Source of the DNA: Candidatus Rokuibacteriota bacterium
GTDB taxonomy: Bacteria > JAUVQV01
Assembly: GCA_030609125.1 (NCBI GenBank)
Contig: JAUWCW010000083.1
Coordinates: 1 to 7,776 of the forward strand
Length of the DNA stretch: 7,776 bases
Direction of reading: 5' to 3'
Part shown: positions 1 through 6,284 of the stretch, one piece after another
How the letters are laid out: each line of letters opens with the position of its first letter
Position numbering within the stretch: the stretch's first letter is position 1
Translations under genes and position numbers: made by a program
Notes under the pieces: generated by a model
What the model was told of the DNA's origin: nothing
Database searches by the model: none
Seen by the model: only the letters and a program-made list of their open reading frames with translations

Positions 1-131
1 GAGACCTGGCTCGGGACCGGTATGAGCCGCACCATTTCGAGGCCCGCCTCCTTGAAGATCTTCTCCGCCTTGAGAACGGAATAGGTGGAGTGGAAGGTGG
101 CGACTCCGAAGGCCGCGTTGTCCGACGTCAC
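1..131 (-). CDS. DUF3343-like (putative Se/S carrier-like) protein, 5' part only
   Basis: The gene starts with GTG at 131-129 and stays open to the left edge, giving 43 codons of an incomplete gene. The visible start reads MTSDNAAFGVATFHSTYSVL, followed by KAEKIFKEAGLEMVRLIPVP. The pattern TFHSTxxxLKAEKxxKEAGLEVxLIPVP is what I know from the small DUF3343 family, whose members are about 80-100 aa and are described as putative Se/S carrier-like proteins. The conserved Cys-Gly segment expected further on lies outside the window. The GTG shares bases with the stop of the upstream cysteine desulfurase-like gene (GTGA), and a purine-rich GGGGGGAGGG sits just before it as a strong ribosome binding site, so the two are probably translated together. 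The likely role is handling sulfur or selenium released by the desulfurase. This rests on family and context, because no experimental function is known to me. Confidence 0.8.
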   Translation of the reverse strand, partial: MTSDNAAFGVATFHSTYSVLKAEKIFKEAGLEMVRLIPVPSQV

Positions 132-1303
132 CGCCCTCCCCCCATCTTTCGGACGACATAGGCGCAGGCCTCGATGACTTTCTCCACCTCTTCGGGATCG
201 GTGAAGTACCCGGGGGAGAGTCGGACGGTCCCCTCCGGGAACGTGCCGATGGTGCGATGGGCTCCCGGAGCGCAGTGCAGCCCTACGCGGGTGAGGACCC
301 CGAAGGCCTCGTCGAGAAGAAAGCCAATTTCAGAGGGCGCCATGCCGGGAATGGTGAACGAGATGACGGAGGTGCGGGATTCCCCGGCGTCCGGACCGTG
401 GACCCTGACGCCCTCGAGGGCGTTCAGCCCCTCGAGAAGGCGCGTGGCGAGCTTTCTCTCGTGGGCCGCTATGACGTCGACCCCGGTGGCAAGAAGAAAC
501 TCAACGCCCGCGTTAAGGCCCGCGAGACCGACGGCGTTGTGGGTGCCGCTCTCAAGCCGGTCGGGGTAGAAGCCGGGTTGTTCTTCCAGCTCCGAATTGC
601 TCCCCGTCCCGCCGCGGCAGAGGGGGTTCACATCGACGCCCTCGCGGACCCACAGGCCTCCCGTCCCCTGGGGTCCAAGCAGCCCCTTGTGGCCGGTGAA
701 GGCCAGGATGTCGACGCCGTCTCTCTGGACATCGATGGGAACGACGCCGGCGCTCTGGGCGGCGTCGACCAGAAGAAGCGTCCCCGCCGCCTTCGCCAGG
801 GCGCCGACTCTGTCCAGGGGAAGGACGGCGCTGGTCACGTTCGAGGCGTGGTTGACCACCAGAAGACGAGGCTTCTTTTCCAGGGCGAGCTCGATACCCC
901 CCAGGTCGGTCCGCCCCGCGCCGTCGCTGGGAACGACCTCCAGGGAGACGGCCCGGCAGCGGGCGAGCTCTCTCAGGGGACGCATTACCGAATTGTGCTC
1001 CATTGATGTGGTGACCACCGCGTCGCCTTCACGCAGGATGCCGAGAAGAGCGGTGTTCAGAGCCTCGGTGGCGTTCAGGGTGAAGCAGATCCGCCTCGAG
1101 TCGGGGGCGGCGAAGAGGGCGGCAAGACTCTCGCGGCAGGAGAAGACGATTCGTGCCGCCTCCTGGGAGAGACGGTGTCCGGAGCGCCCCGGACTTCCGC
1201 CCACCTCCCGGAGAAAGTGCAGCATGGCTTCCGGGACACCGGGGGGTTTGGGGAAGGAGGTCGCCCCGTTGTCCATGTAAATCAGGTTGCTGTCCTGCGC
1301 CAT
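128..1303 (-). CDS. Cysteine desulfurase-like class V aminotransferase
   Basis: This is a PLP-dependent fold-type I enzyme expected to remove S (or Se) from cysteine or selenocysteine through an enzyme-bound persulfide, in the cytoplasm. Numbered from the longer TTG start at 1318, the visible landmarks are YMDNGATSFPKPP (14-26), His108 in TSMEHNS (stacks on PLP), Asp185 in VDAAQSAG, the PLP lysine Lys211 in FTGHKGLLGPQG, ESGTHN (256-261), and Cys349 in RVGLHCAPGAH as the likely catalytic cysteine. Its length and motifs resemble the EF2568-type subgroup (TIGR01977) found near selD and selenium-dependent molybdenum hydroxylases, rather than housekeeping IscS or SufS. I prefer ATG at 1303 (391 aa): AAGGAAGGTGAG lies directly before it and would otherwise sit inside the coding sequence. 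It overlaps the DUF3343-like gene by 4 bp, which supports a shared S/Se role. The substrate is not decided by sequence alone. Confidence 0.9.
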   Translation of the reverse strand: MAQDSNLIYMDNGATSFPKPPGVPEAMLHFLREVGGSPGRSGHRLSQEAARIVFSCRESLAALFAAPDSRRICFTLNATEALNTALLGILREGDAVVTTSMEHNSVMRPLRELARCRAVSLEVVPSDGAGRTDLGGIELALEKKPRLLVVNHASNVTSAVLPLDRVGALAKAAGTLLLVDAAQSAGVVPIDVQRDGVDILAFTGHKGLLGPQGTGGLWVREGVDVNPLCRGGTGSNSELEEQPGFYPDRLESGTHNAVGLAGLNAGVEFLLATGVDVIAAHERKLATRLLEGLNALEGVRVHGPDAGESRTSVISFTIPGMAPSEIGFLLDEAFGVLTRVGLHCAPGAHRTIGTFPEGTVRLSPGYFTDPEEVEKVIEACAYVVRKMGGGR

Positions 1304-1315
1304 CTCACCTTCCTT
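1304..1315 (-). promoter_or_regulatory. Ribosome binding site fixing the desulfurase start
   Basis: On the minus strand this reads AAGGAAGGTGAG immediately before ATG at 1303. The purine run gives two Shine-Dalgarno-like cores at workable spacing. It argues against the TTG at 1318, which would turn this segment into codons 2-5. Confidence 0.7.
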
Positions 1316-1335
1316 CAATTCGCCGGAAAGCCGCT

Positions 1336-1364
1336 ATGCTATCAAAGGGTTTTTCTGCCCGCAA
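1336..1364 (-). promoter_or_regulatory. Candidate sigma70-type promoter for the desulfurase/DUF3343 pair
   Basis: Reading on the minus strand, a -35 element TTGCGG (1364-1359) is separated by 17 bp from a -10 element TAGCAT (1341-1336). TGA directly before the -10 matches the extended TGn motif. Transcription would begin near 1329, leaving a leader of roughly 26 nt before ATG at 1303. It lies in the 88-bp gap after tsaD. The -35 is a weak match (3 of 6) and the -10 moderate (4 of 6), so this is a prediction from pattern and position. Confidence 0.45.
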
Positions 1365-1391
1365 CAATCTTCACTCAACCGAGTCCATGAT

Positions 1392-2441
1392 TCAGCCTGT
1401 TTTCATTCTGGGTGAGGGTCGGAAGGAATAGTCCGAGAATTCACCGCTTTTCAGAAGATGATAGGCCGCTCCGGCGATCATGGCCGCATTGTCGGTACAG
1501 AGCCGGGGCGAGGGGAAGAGGGCCCGGATTCCTTCGCTCCGGCCCTGGTCGGCCATCTTCTTTCTGAGGCGGGAATTGGCCGCCACTCCGCCGGAGACGA
1601 CAACCGTGCGGAAGCCCCTGTCGCGGGCGGCCCTCAGGGTCTTGGAGACGAGGGAATCGACGACGGCCTCCTGGAAACTGGCCGCCAGGTCCCGCAGGGC
1701 GGTTTTTTCCAGGGGCGGGGCCTGGTGATCGGCGAGACGCCCGCCGATGGCGCCGCTGCCGAGAACGTGGTTCACCACGGAGGTCTTCAGGCCGCTGAAG
1801 GAAAAGTCGAAGGAAGGGTCCCGTTGGAGACCGCGGGGAAAGGCGATTGCCTCCGGGTCGCCCTGCGCGGCGAGACGGTCGATAACGGGTCCGCCGGGAT
1901 AGCCGAGGCCGAGAAACTTCGCTATCTTGTCCATCACCTCCCCCGGCGCGTCGTCCCTCGTCCGGCCGATCTGGTTCAGCTCGCGGGGAGAGAGGACCTC
2001 GAAAAGACTGGAATGGCCTCCGGAAGCGACGAGAGCGAGAAAGGGAAAGCGCGGCCTCCGGTTGTCGAGGAAGATGGAAAGGGCGTGGGCGTAAAGGTGG
2101 TTGACCTCGATAAGGGGGAGGGACCATCCCATGGAGAGGGACTTGGCGAAGGTGGTCCCCACCAGGAGCGCACCGAGCAGACCGGGGCTGGAGGTGATGG
2201 CGACGGCGTCGAGATCCGAAGGCTTGACGGCCGATTTTCGCAGGGCGGACTGCAGCACGGTGACCAGATTTTCCAGGTGCTTTCTTCCCGCCAGCTCGGG
2301 AACGACGCCTCCGTAGGGGGAGTGCGTCTCTATCTGCGAGGCCACCGACGAGGAGAGAATCTGACGACCGTCCCTGACGACGGCCACGGCTGTTTCGTCG
2401 CAGGAGGTTTCCACGCCGAGAATCAACCGCCCCCCGCTCAT
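1392..2441 (-). CDS. tsaD: tRNA N6-adenosine threonylcarbamoyltransferase TsaD
   Basis: TsaD (Gcp/YgjD/Kae1 family) transfers the threonylcarbamoyl group from threonylcarbamoyl-AMP to A37 of tRNAs that read ANN codons. In bacteria it works with TsaB and TsaE. The 349-aa length is normal for the family. Landmarks are GVETSCDETAVAV (9-21), the metal-binding histidines His115 and His119 in NHLYAH, VASGGHS (138-144), DDAPGEVMDKIAKFLGLGYPGGP (163-185), FSFSGLKTS (213-221), SGGVAANSRLR (283-293), and the metal-ligand Asp317 in CTDNAAMIAG. The commoner form of the central motif is DDAAGEAFDK, so Pro166 and Val169-Met170 are slight departures. ATG at 2441-2439 overlaps the TGA of the deacetylase gene (ATGA), implying coupled translation. 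A moderate purine run (GAAGGCGG) lies about 6 nt upstream of the start. All key residues are present, so the protein should be active. Confidence 0.97.
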   Translation of the reverse strand: MSGGRLILGVETSCDETAVAVVRDGRQILSSSVASQIETHSPYGGVVPELAGRKHLENLVTVLQSALRKSAVKPSDLDAVAITSSPGLLGALLVGTTFAKSLSMGWSLPLIEVNHLYAHALSIFLDNRRPRFPFLALVASGGHSSLFEVLSPRELNQIGRTRDDAPGEVMDKIAKFLGLGYPGGPVIDRLAAQGDPEAIAFPRGLQRDPSFDFSFSGLKTSVVNHVLGSGAIGGRLADHQAPPLEKTALRDLAASFQEAVVDSLVSKTLRAARDRGFRTVVVSGGVAANSRLRKKMADQGRSEGIRALFPSPRLCTDNAAMIAGAAYHLLKSGEFSDYSFRPSPRMKTG

Positions 2442-3637
2442 TCGGAACCGCCTTCAGGCTGCCGCTCAGGACTGTAGGCCCGTATCGCCAGGGATGAGAC
2501 GGTTACCCACTCCACCCCGCTGGCCAGGATCTCTTCGCGCATCTCTTCCAGGACGTCGAGGGTGGTGCGGTAGGGGTGGCCGATGCCGATGACGTTGCCC
2601 CGCTTCCCGGCAAGGTCGAGGAGCTTGCGTATCTGCCCCCGGATGAACTCCTTGTCGTCATGGGCGTCGATGAAGATGTCGCGCTGCGCCGCCGGAAGGT
2701 TGTAGCGGTAGGCCGTGTCGAAGGCCAGGCTGCGGGGAGAAGTCCTGCTGTCGAGGAAGAGGAGGTTCCGGGACTTGAGCTCCTTCATGAGAATGTCCAT
2801 CGCCCCGGCGTCGGCGGTCAGGCGGGAGCCCATGTGATTGTTTACCCCGACCACGCCGGGCACCGCGTCAAGGTCTTTTCCCAGCTGCGCCAGCATCTCC
2901 TCCTCGGTCATCCCCGCAAGAAGGGCTCCCGGGCCGGGGCGCTTCTCGGGGAAGTCGTACGGCTCCATGGGGACGTGAAGCAGAACCTCCAGGTTCAGCT
3001 CCCCGGCTCTCTGTGCGATCCTGCGGGAGTGGGGAAGGCCGGGAAGGACTGAAAGGGTCAGGGGAATCCCGAGAGCGGCCAGGCGCTCTAGATGCCGGGG
3101 ATTTTGTCCGAGATCGTCGATGACAAGGGCGGCCCGGCCGCGGCGGCCCGTATCCTCGGCGGCGAAGCTCTCAGGTGTGGGCCGGGTGCGGACCGTGAGG
3201 GATTCAACAAGGAGGGCTTCCCCCGAGCCTTCCGGGCGGTAGTGAACGAGGACCTCCAGCTTTCCGGAGGCGCCGGAGCTGTCCAGACTCGCCCCGGCAC
3301 GCTGGAGGGCGGACTGCAGCCGGTGGAGCCAGCTGTCAACGGGAAAGGACTCGCCCACGAGAATTTCAGTCCGATACTCGTTCCACCGTCCCCGGCCGGT
3401 TCCCCGCTGGGCCGACTCTTCCCGGAGGATTTCTTCCGGGTGAAGCCCCGAAAGAAGGAGGGATCCTGAAATGAGCGTGTGAAGATCGGTTGTTACGGCA
3501 CGAAGATCAGGGGGAGGAGGGCTGCTCACCCTTTCCTGGATCTTCAGGAGCGCCGCCGTCGTGAGGATGACGAAGAGAACCAGGAAAGCGACCAAAGCCC
3601 GGATGTGAGGGCGTCTGGCCGGGAAAGCCGCCGTCAA
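2438..3637 (-). CDS. Divergent polysaccharide deacetylase family protein (YibQ-like)
   Basis: A 399-aa protein of the divergent polysaccharide deacetylase family (DUF610, E. coli YibQ type). Residues 12-32 form one hydrophobic N-terminal segment that should anchor it or export it, leaving the rest outside the cytoplasmic membrane. A poorly conserved region (about 40-165) precedes the NodB-like domain (about 168-390). That domain shows ALVIDDLG (170-177), LHVPMEP (220-226), NNHMGSR (266-272), FLDSRTS (294-300), RDIFIDAHDD (319-328) and GIGHP (351-355). These are the family's acidic and histidine positions. The substrate is not established; action on the cell envelope is inferred from the family and from the neighbouring S41 protease, a common pairing in Gram-negative genomes. 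The best start is TTG at 3637-3635, which overlaps the protease TGA (TTGA). No ATG or GTG is available before the membrane segment and the ribosome binding site is weak, so re-initiation is likely. Confidence 0.9.
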   Translation of the reverse strand: MTAAFPARRPHIRALVAFLVLFVILTTAALLKIQERVSSPPPPDLRAVTTDLHTLISGSLLLSGLHPEEILREESAQRGTGRGRWNEYRTEILVGESFPVDSWLHRLQSALQRAGASLDSSGASGKLEVLVHYRPEGSGEALLVESLTVRTRPTPESFAAEDTGRRGRAALVIDDLGQNPRHLERLAALGIPLTLSVLPGLPHSRRIAQRAGELNLEVLLHVPMEPYDFPEKRPGPGALLAGMTEEEMLAQLGKDLDAVPGVVGVNNHMGSRLTADAGAMDILMKELKSRNLLFLDSRTSPRSLAFDTAYRYNLPAAQRDIFIDAHDDKEFIRGQIRKLLDLAGKRGNVIGIGHPYRTTLDVLEEMREEILASGVEWVTVSSLAIRAYSPERQPEGGSE

Positions 3638-4980
3638 TTGATCCCGTCCGCCTTGGCCGTGTCGGTGGACTTGATCTTGTGGAAGATGTCCCAGGACTTG
3701 AGCAGATCAAGGGCCCTCTGGAGCTGGTAGTCCTCTTCCAGGGCCTGCTCGGCTGCGTCCACCGCCGCGTCTTCGGCCGCGTCCACTTCCTCGTCGATCG
3801 TTTCGTTGGAGAGGTGGCCTTCAAGGTCCTTTTCCTTGACGTGGATGCGGGGATCGACCTCGGCGGCCTTGATGGTGGCCGTCACCACTTCGATGTCCGG
3901 GGTTATGCCCGTGTTCTGGATGGATCGGCCCTTGGGAGTGAAGTACTTGGCCGTGGTGAGGCGCAGGCCCGAACCGTCCTCGAGCGGGATCACCGTCTGG
4001 ACCGAGCCCTTCCCGAAAGTGGGGGTGCCGAGGATGATCGCCCTTTCCCAGTCCTGAAGCGCGCCGGCGACGATTTCCGAAGCGGAGGCGGACCCTCGAT
4101 TCACGAGAACCACCATGGGGTAGTCTGTGCGGGCGCCGCTGCGCCTTACGGTGTATTCGGTGTTGTTGTTCGGCCTTCTCCCCTTGGTGTAGACCACGAG
4201 CTTGTCCTTTTCCAGGAACTCGCCCGACACCTTGACGGCCTGGTCAAGGAGGCCCCCGGGGTTGTTCCTCATGTCCAGGACCAGGCCCTTGAGCCCCTTG
4301 TCCCCGGACCAGATATCCTGCAGGGCGGCACGAAGATCGGCATCGGTGCGCTCCTGGAAGGAGGTGATCCGGACGTAGCCGATATCTTCGTCGAGAATCC
4401 GGTACTTGACGCTCTTGAGCTTGATGATGTCACGGACAATGGTGAAGTCCTTCGGCTCGGTGAAGTTCTTACGGACAATGGTGATGACGACCGAGGTCCC
4501 GGGAACCCCGCGCATCTTCTTGACGGCGTCGTTGATGGTCATGTCCTTAGTGGACTCGCCGTCGACCTTGATGATATGGTCGCCGGCCTTGATGCCGACC
4601 TGCCAGGCGGGAGTGTCCTCGAGGGGAGAGATCACCGTGAGAATATCGTTTTGCATGCTGATGGTGATGCCCAGGCCTCCGAACTCCCCCTTGGTGTCGA
4701 CCTGCATCTCCCTGAACATCTCCTCGGTCATGAAGACGGTGTGGGGGTCGAGCTCTTTCAGCAGACCGCGGATGGCTCCGTATAGGAGCTTCTGGGGGTC
4801 CACCACGTCGACATAGTTGGATTCCACGAGAGAGAGAACCTCCGTGAAAATCTTGAGGCTCTCGTACGTCTCCGAGCCCGTGGCGGCCCTGAAGTTGCTG
4901 CCGCCGACGATGAGGCTCGCCAGGAGAACGATGACGAGAAGCGTGCTCCAGGGCAGGTCCCGCTTCTTCAGCCAGTGCAT
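3634..4980 (-). CDS. ctpA: S41 family carboxy-terminal processing protease
   Basis: A serine protease of the C-terminal processing family (CtpA/CtpB/Prc), expected to act outside the cytoplasmic membrane on C-terminal ends of envelope proteins. Residues 12-27 are a hydrophobic signal or anchor after a basic start. A PDZ domain begins at GEFGGLGITI (98-107) and runs to about 170. The protease core carries LVLDMRNNPGGLL (233-245), Ser299 in GSASASEI, and Lys324 and Gln328 in FGKGSVQ. The 25-residue Ser-Lys spacing and the Gln at Lys+4 match the Ser/Lys/Gln catalytic arrangement of B. subtilis CtpB. TAKYFTPKGRSIQ (343-355) is also typical. The last 60 residues are acidic and Ala-rich with a short repeat, which is less usual. 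ATG at 4980 has AAGGAAAGGAAG a few bases upstream. The gene follows a small unknown gene by 32 bp and overlaps the deacetylase by 4 bp. Confidence 0.96.
   Translation of the reverse strand: MHWLKKRDLPWSTLLVIVLLASLIVGGSNFRAATGSETYESLKIFTEVLSLVESNYVDVVDPQKLLYGAIRGLLKELDPHTVFMTEEMFREMQVDTKGEFGGLGITISMQNDILTVISPLEDTPAWQVGIKAGDHIIKVDGESTKDMTINDAVKKMRGVPGTSVVITIVRKNFTEPKDFTIVRDIIKLKSVKYRILDEDIGYVRITSFQERTDADLRAALQDIWSGDKGLKGLVLDMRNNPGGLLDQAVKVSGEFLEKDKLVVYTKGRRPNNNTEYTVRRSGARTDYPMVVLVNRGSASASEIVAGALQDWERAIILGTPTFGKGSVQTVIPLEDGSGLRLTTAKYFTPKGRSIQNTGITPDIEVVTATIKAAEVDPRIHVKEKDLEGHLSNETIDEEVDAAEDAAVDAAEQALEEDYQLQRALDLLKSWDIFHKIKSTDTAKADGIN
3748..3783 (-). repeat. Short in-frame tandem repeat in the protease tail (DAAx three times)
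   Basis: Three adjacent 12-bp units encode DAAE, DAAV and DAAE (residues 400-411) in the acidic C-terminal tail of the S41 protease. The copies differ at a few third positions and at the fourth codon. It is most simply an alpha-helical, low-complexity linker. Copy-number variation between strains is possible but not shown by this sequence. Confidence 0.6.
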
Positions 4981-5004
4981 GCTGTCTTCCTTTCCTTTCT
5001 CCCC

Positions 5005-5023
5005 GGGGCTCTTCAGAGGCCCC
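5005..5023 (-). other. mRNA hairpin at the junction of the small unknown gene and ctpA
   Basis: On the transcribed strand GGGGCCTCTGAAGAGCCCC can fold by pairing GGGG with CCCC and CTC with GAG around a TGAA loop, with one bulged C. The loop contains the TGA stop (5015-5013) of the 138-aa gene. No T-run follows, so it is unlikely to be an intrinsic terminator. It may influence mRNA stability or ribosome movement into ctpA. It was found by eye and no energy was calculated. Confidence 0.4.
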
Positions 5024-5429
5024 GTTTCCTTTCAGAGGCGAAGCGCTCGAGATACGCCAGGATCTCGCTGTCAAGGTCCCCTGACACGGCGATCTCCTCC
5101 CCGGCTTCGGAGGGTGGCGGCTCTTCTGCCGCCGCCCGGGCCGGCTCTGACGCCGGTGCGCTCTCGTACTTTCCAGCCAGCACCTCCCTCATGATGTCCC
5201 GGTGCTGCGCCTTCATCATTTCCATCAGCTCCTGCCGGAAGGTCCCTTTTCCCATGAGGTCGGCATACGAAGTCTTCTTCGAGGCAAGGATGGCGCCCTT
5301 CAGGTACAGGAGCGTGATAATCACGGGATTGCCGACGCCGTTGTCCTCGGTCTGGGCGTGATAGACGAGCCCCCCGTACTTGAAATCGGTGTTAAATCCA
5401 GGCAATACCATAGCAGTCCATCGTTTCAC
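5013..5429 (-). CDS. Conserved-looking small protein of unknown function (138 aa)
   Basis: I do not recognise a named family with confidence. Residues 7-89 look like a compact folded domain: MVLPGFNTDF, then YGGLVYHAQTEDNG, then VIITLLYLKGAILASKKTSY, which suggests alternating beta strands, followed by a helical stretch (64-88) with ELMEMMKAQHRDIM. Residues 90-112 are a flexible Ala/Glu/Pro linker, and 118-135 form a charged terminal helix. There is no signal peptide or membrane segment, so the protein should be cytoplasmic. The domain reminds me of short unnamed bacterial proteins with an N-terminal FNTxxxYxGxxYHxQTED pattern, but this is memory rather than a search. The start is uncertain: GTG at 5429 or ATG at 5411 (132 aa), neither with a good ribosome binding site; the ATG would begin at the conserved-looking part. 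It is the first gene after a candidate promoter and lies 32 bp before ctpA, so the two are probably co-transcribed. Confidence 0.8.
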   Translation of the reverse strand: MKRWTAMVLPGFNTDFKYGGLVYHAQTEDNGVGNPVIITLLYLKGAILASKKTSYADLMGKGTFRQELMEMMKAQHRDIMREVLAGKYESAPASEPARAAAEEPPPSEAGEEIAVSGDLDSEILAYLERFASERKRGL

Positions 5430-5450
5430 GCCTTGAATAGCTGCGCACCA

Positions 5451-5471
5451 GGTAAATATATATCAATTACC
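5451..5471. repeat. Small inverted repeat overlapping the -10 region
   Basis: GGTAA (5451-5455) and TTACC (5467-5471) are perfect 5-bp inverted arms around an 11-bp AT-rich centre. The repeat covers the candidate -10 hexamer at 5460-5455, the position expected of an operator for a dimeric repressor. The arms are short and could occur by chance. Confidence 0.25.
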
Positions 5472-5483
5472 GGAGGGGCGCAA
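5455..5483 (-). promoter_or_regulatory. Candidate sigma70-type promoter for the 138-aa gene/ctpA cluster
   Basis: On the minus strand TTGCGC (5483-5478) is followed after exactly 17 bp by TATATT (5460-5455), a 5-of-6 match to the -10 consensus. The element sits in the most AT-rich stretch of this GC-rich window, between the methyltransferase stop (5502) and the next gene. Transcription would start near 5448, about 20-37 nt before the two possible start codons. The -35 is weak (3 of 6). Confidence 0.5.
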
Positions 5484-5501
5484 TAATAGTTTCTTCCGTG
5501 T

Positions 5502-6284
5502 TTATGAGGAGATAGAAGTTCGAAACGCTGCCTTGACCTCCGGGGTGTACTCTCCCTTGCGCCGGAACACGATCAGGGGAGGCTCTGTCGACAGGCCCGG
5601 CCTTCCCCCTTTGCGAGCCGAAATAAGCGCGAGCTCCGGCGCGGAACGTCCGAAAGAGTGAACCAGGCGCAACCTTTTCGGCTCCAGGCGCCTCTCGCCG
5701 AGGGCGCGGAAGATCTCGGGGAGCCTTTCGGGCAGATGAATGAAATCCAGAATCCCGCCGTGATCGAGCAGGGAAGCGGCCGTCCCGGCAAGGTCGTCAA
5801 GAGAAAAGGCTATCTCCTGGCGGGCCAGGGCGCGCTGGGGCTCGGGGCAGACGCGGCCTGCCGCGGCGGGGCGAAACGGGGGGTTGGCGACGACGCGTCT
5901 GAAGCGGACGGCGGGGAGAAGGTCAGCTGTGTCACGGGCATCGCCGTGTATTACGGAGCATCTGCGCTCAAGGCCGTTTCTTCGGATGTTCTCCTCGGCG
6001 AGATGGAAAAGCTCGGGCTGCAGCTCGACTCCCCACACCTTCAGGGTCTTCCACCTGCGGGCGAGCAGGAGCGCAATGACCCCGCATCCGGTGCCCAGGT
6101 CGACGACATTCTCTCTCAGGCGGGGACGGACGAAAGCGGCGAGGAGAAACGGGTCGAGGCCGTAGCGGTATCCCCGCGCAGGCTGAGCGATGATGAGGTC
6201 CCCTACCCTTTCAACTGTTTTTTCCGGCGCGGTTTCGGCAGCGTTCTTTCCGGCGGGGGCTCTATTTCGCATAGTCCGGCGCAA
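5502..6284 (-). CDS. TrmN6/YfiC-like N6-adenine methyltransferase
   Basis: A Rossmann-fold, SAM-dependent methyltransferase. Residues 28-50 (VGDLIIAQPARGYRYGLDPF and onward) match the opening of the TrmN6/YfiC group, which methylates N6 of A37 in tRNA1-Val in E. coli. Motif I is VVDLGTGCGVIALLLA (60-75), the acidic end of beta-2 is Glu87 in GVELQP, and VVANPPF (131-137) carries the NPPF catalytic motif of N6-adenine methyltransferases. The 260-aa length is normal. The exact tRNA target is inferred; a nearby amino-group methyltransferase function cannot be excluded. TTG at 6284 is favoured because AGGAAGG lies directly upstream, whereas ATG at 6272 is 14 nt from it. Either start lies inside the preceding small gene in another frame. 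No clear terminator follows the TAA before the AT-rich gap. Confidence 0.85.
   Translation of the reverse strand: MRRTMRNRAPAGKNAAETAPEKTVERVGDLIIAQPARGYRYGLDPFLLAAFVRPRLRENVVDLGTGCGVIALLLARRWKTLKVWGVELQPELFHLAEENIRRNGLERRCSVIHGDARDTADLLPAVRFRRVVANPPFRPAAAGRVCPEPQRALARQEIAFSLDDLAGTAASLLDHGGILDFIHLPERLPEIFRALGERRLEPKRLRLVHSFGRSAPELALISARKGGRPGLSTEPPLIVFRRKGEYTPEVKAAFRTSISS

Noticed and set aside
257-1006. Long plus-strand open frame opposite the desulfurase gene
   Set aside because: It mirrors a gene with complete PLP and cysteine motifs. High GC content leaves antisense frames open by chance, and the product has no recognisable domain.
1304-1391. Possible riboswitch or small RNA in the gap after tsaD
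   Set aside because: Only 88 bp long, with a promoter-like element near its middle and a leader of about 26 nt, which is too short for a structured riboswitch. No stable hairpin was visible.
1458-2477. 339-codon plus-strand open frame opposite tsaD
   Set aside because: It lies opposite an unmistakable TsaD gene. Its product is rich in Gly, Asp and Glu without motifs, as expected of an antisense shadow.
3679-4785. 368-codon plus-strand open frame opposite ctpA
   Set aside because: It is a shadow of the protease gene. The protease motifs, start site and operon spacing all support the minus strand.
5430-5501. Possible intrinsic terminator after the methyltransferase gene
   Set aside because: The gap has only a 5-bp AT-rich inverted repeat and a short TGCGCA palindrome, with no GC-rich stem followed by a T-run.
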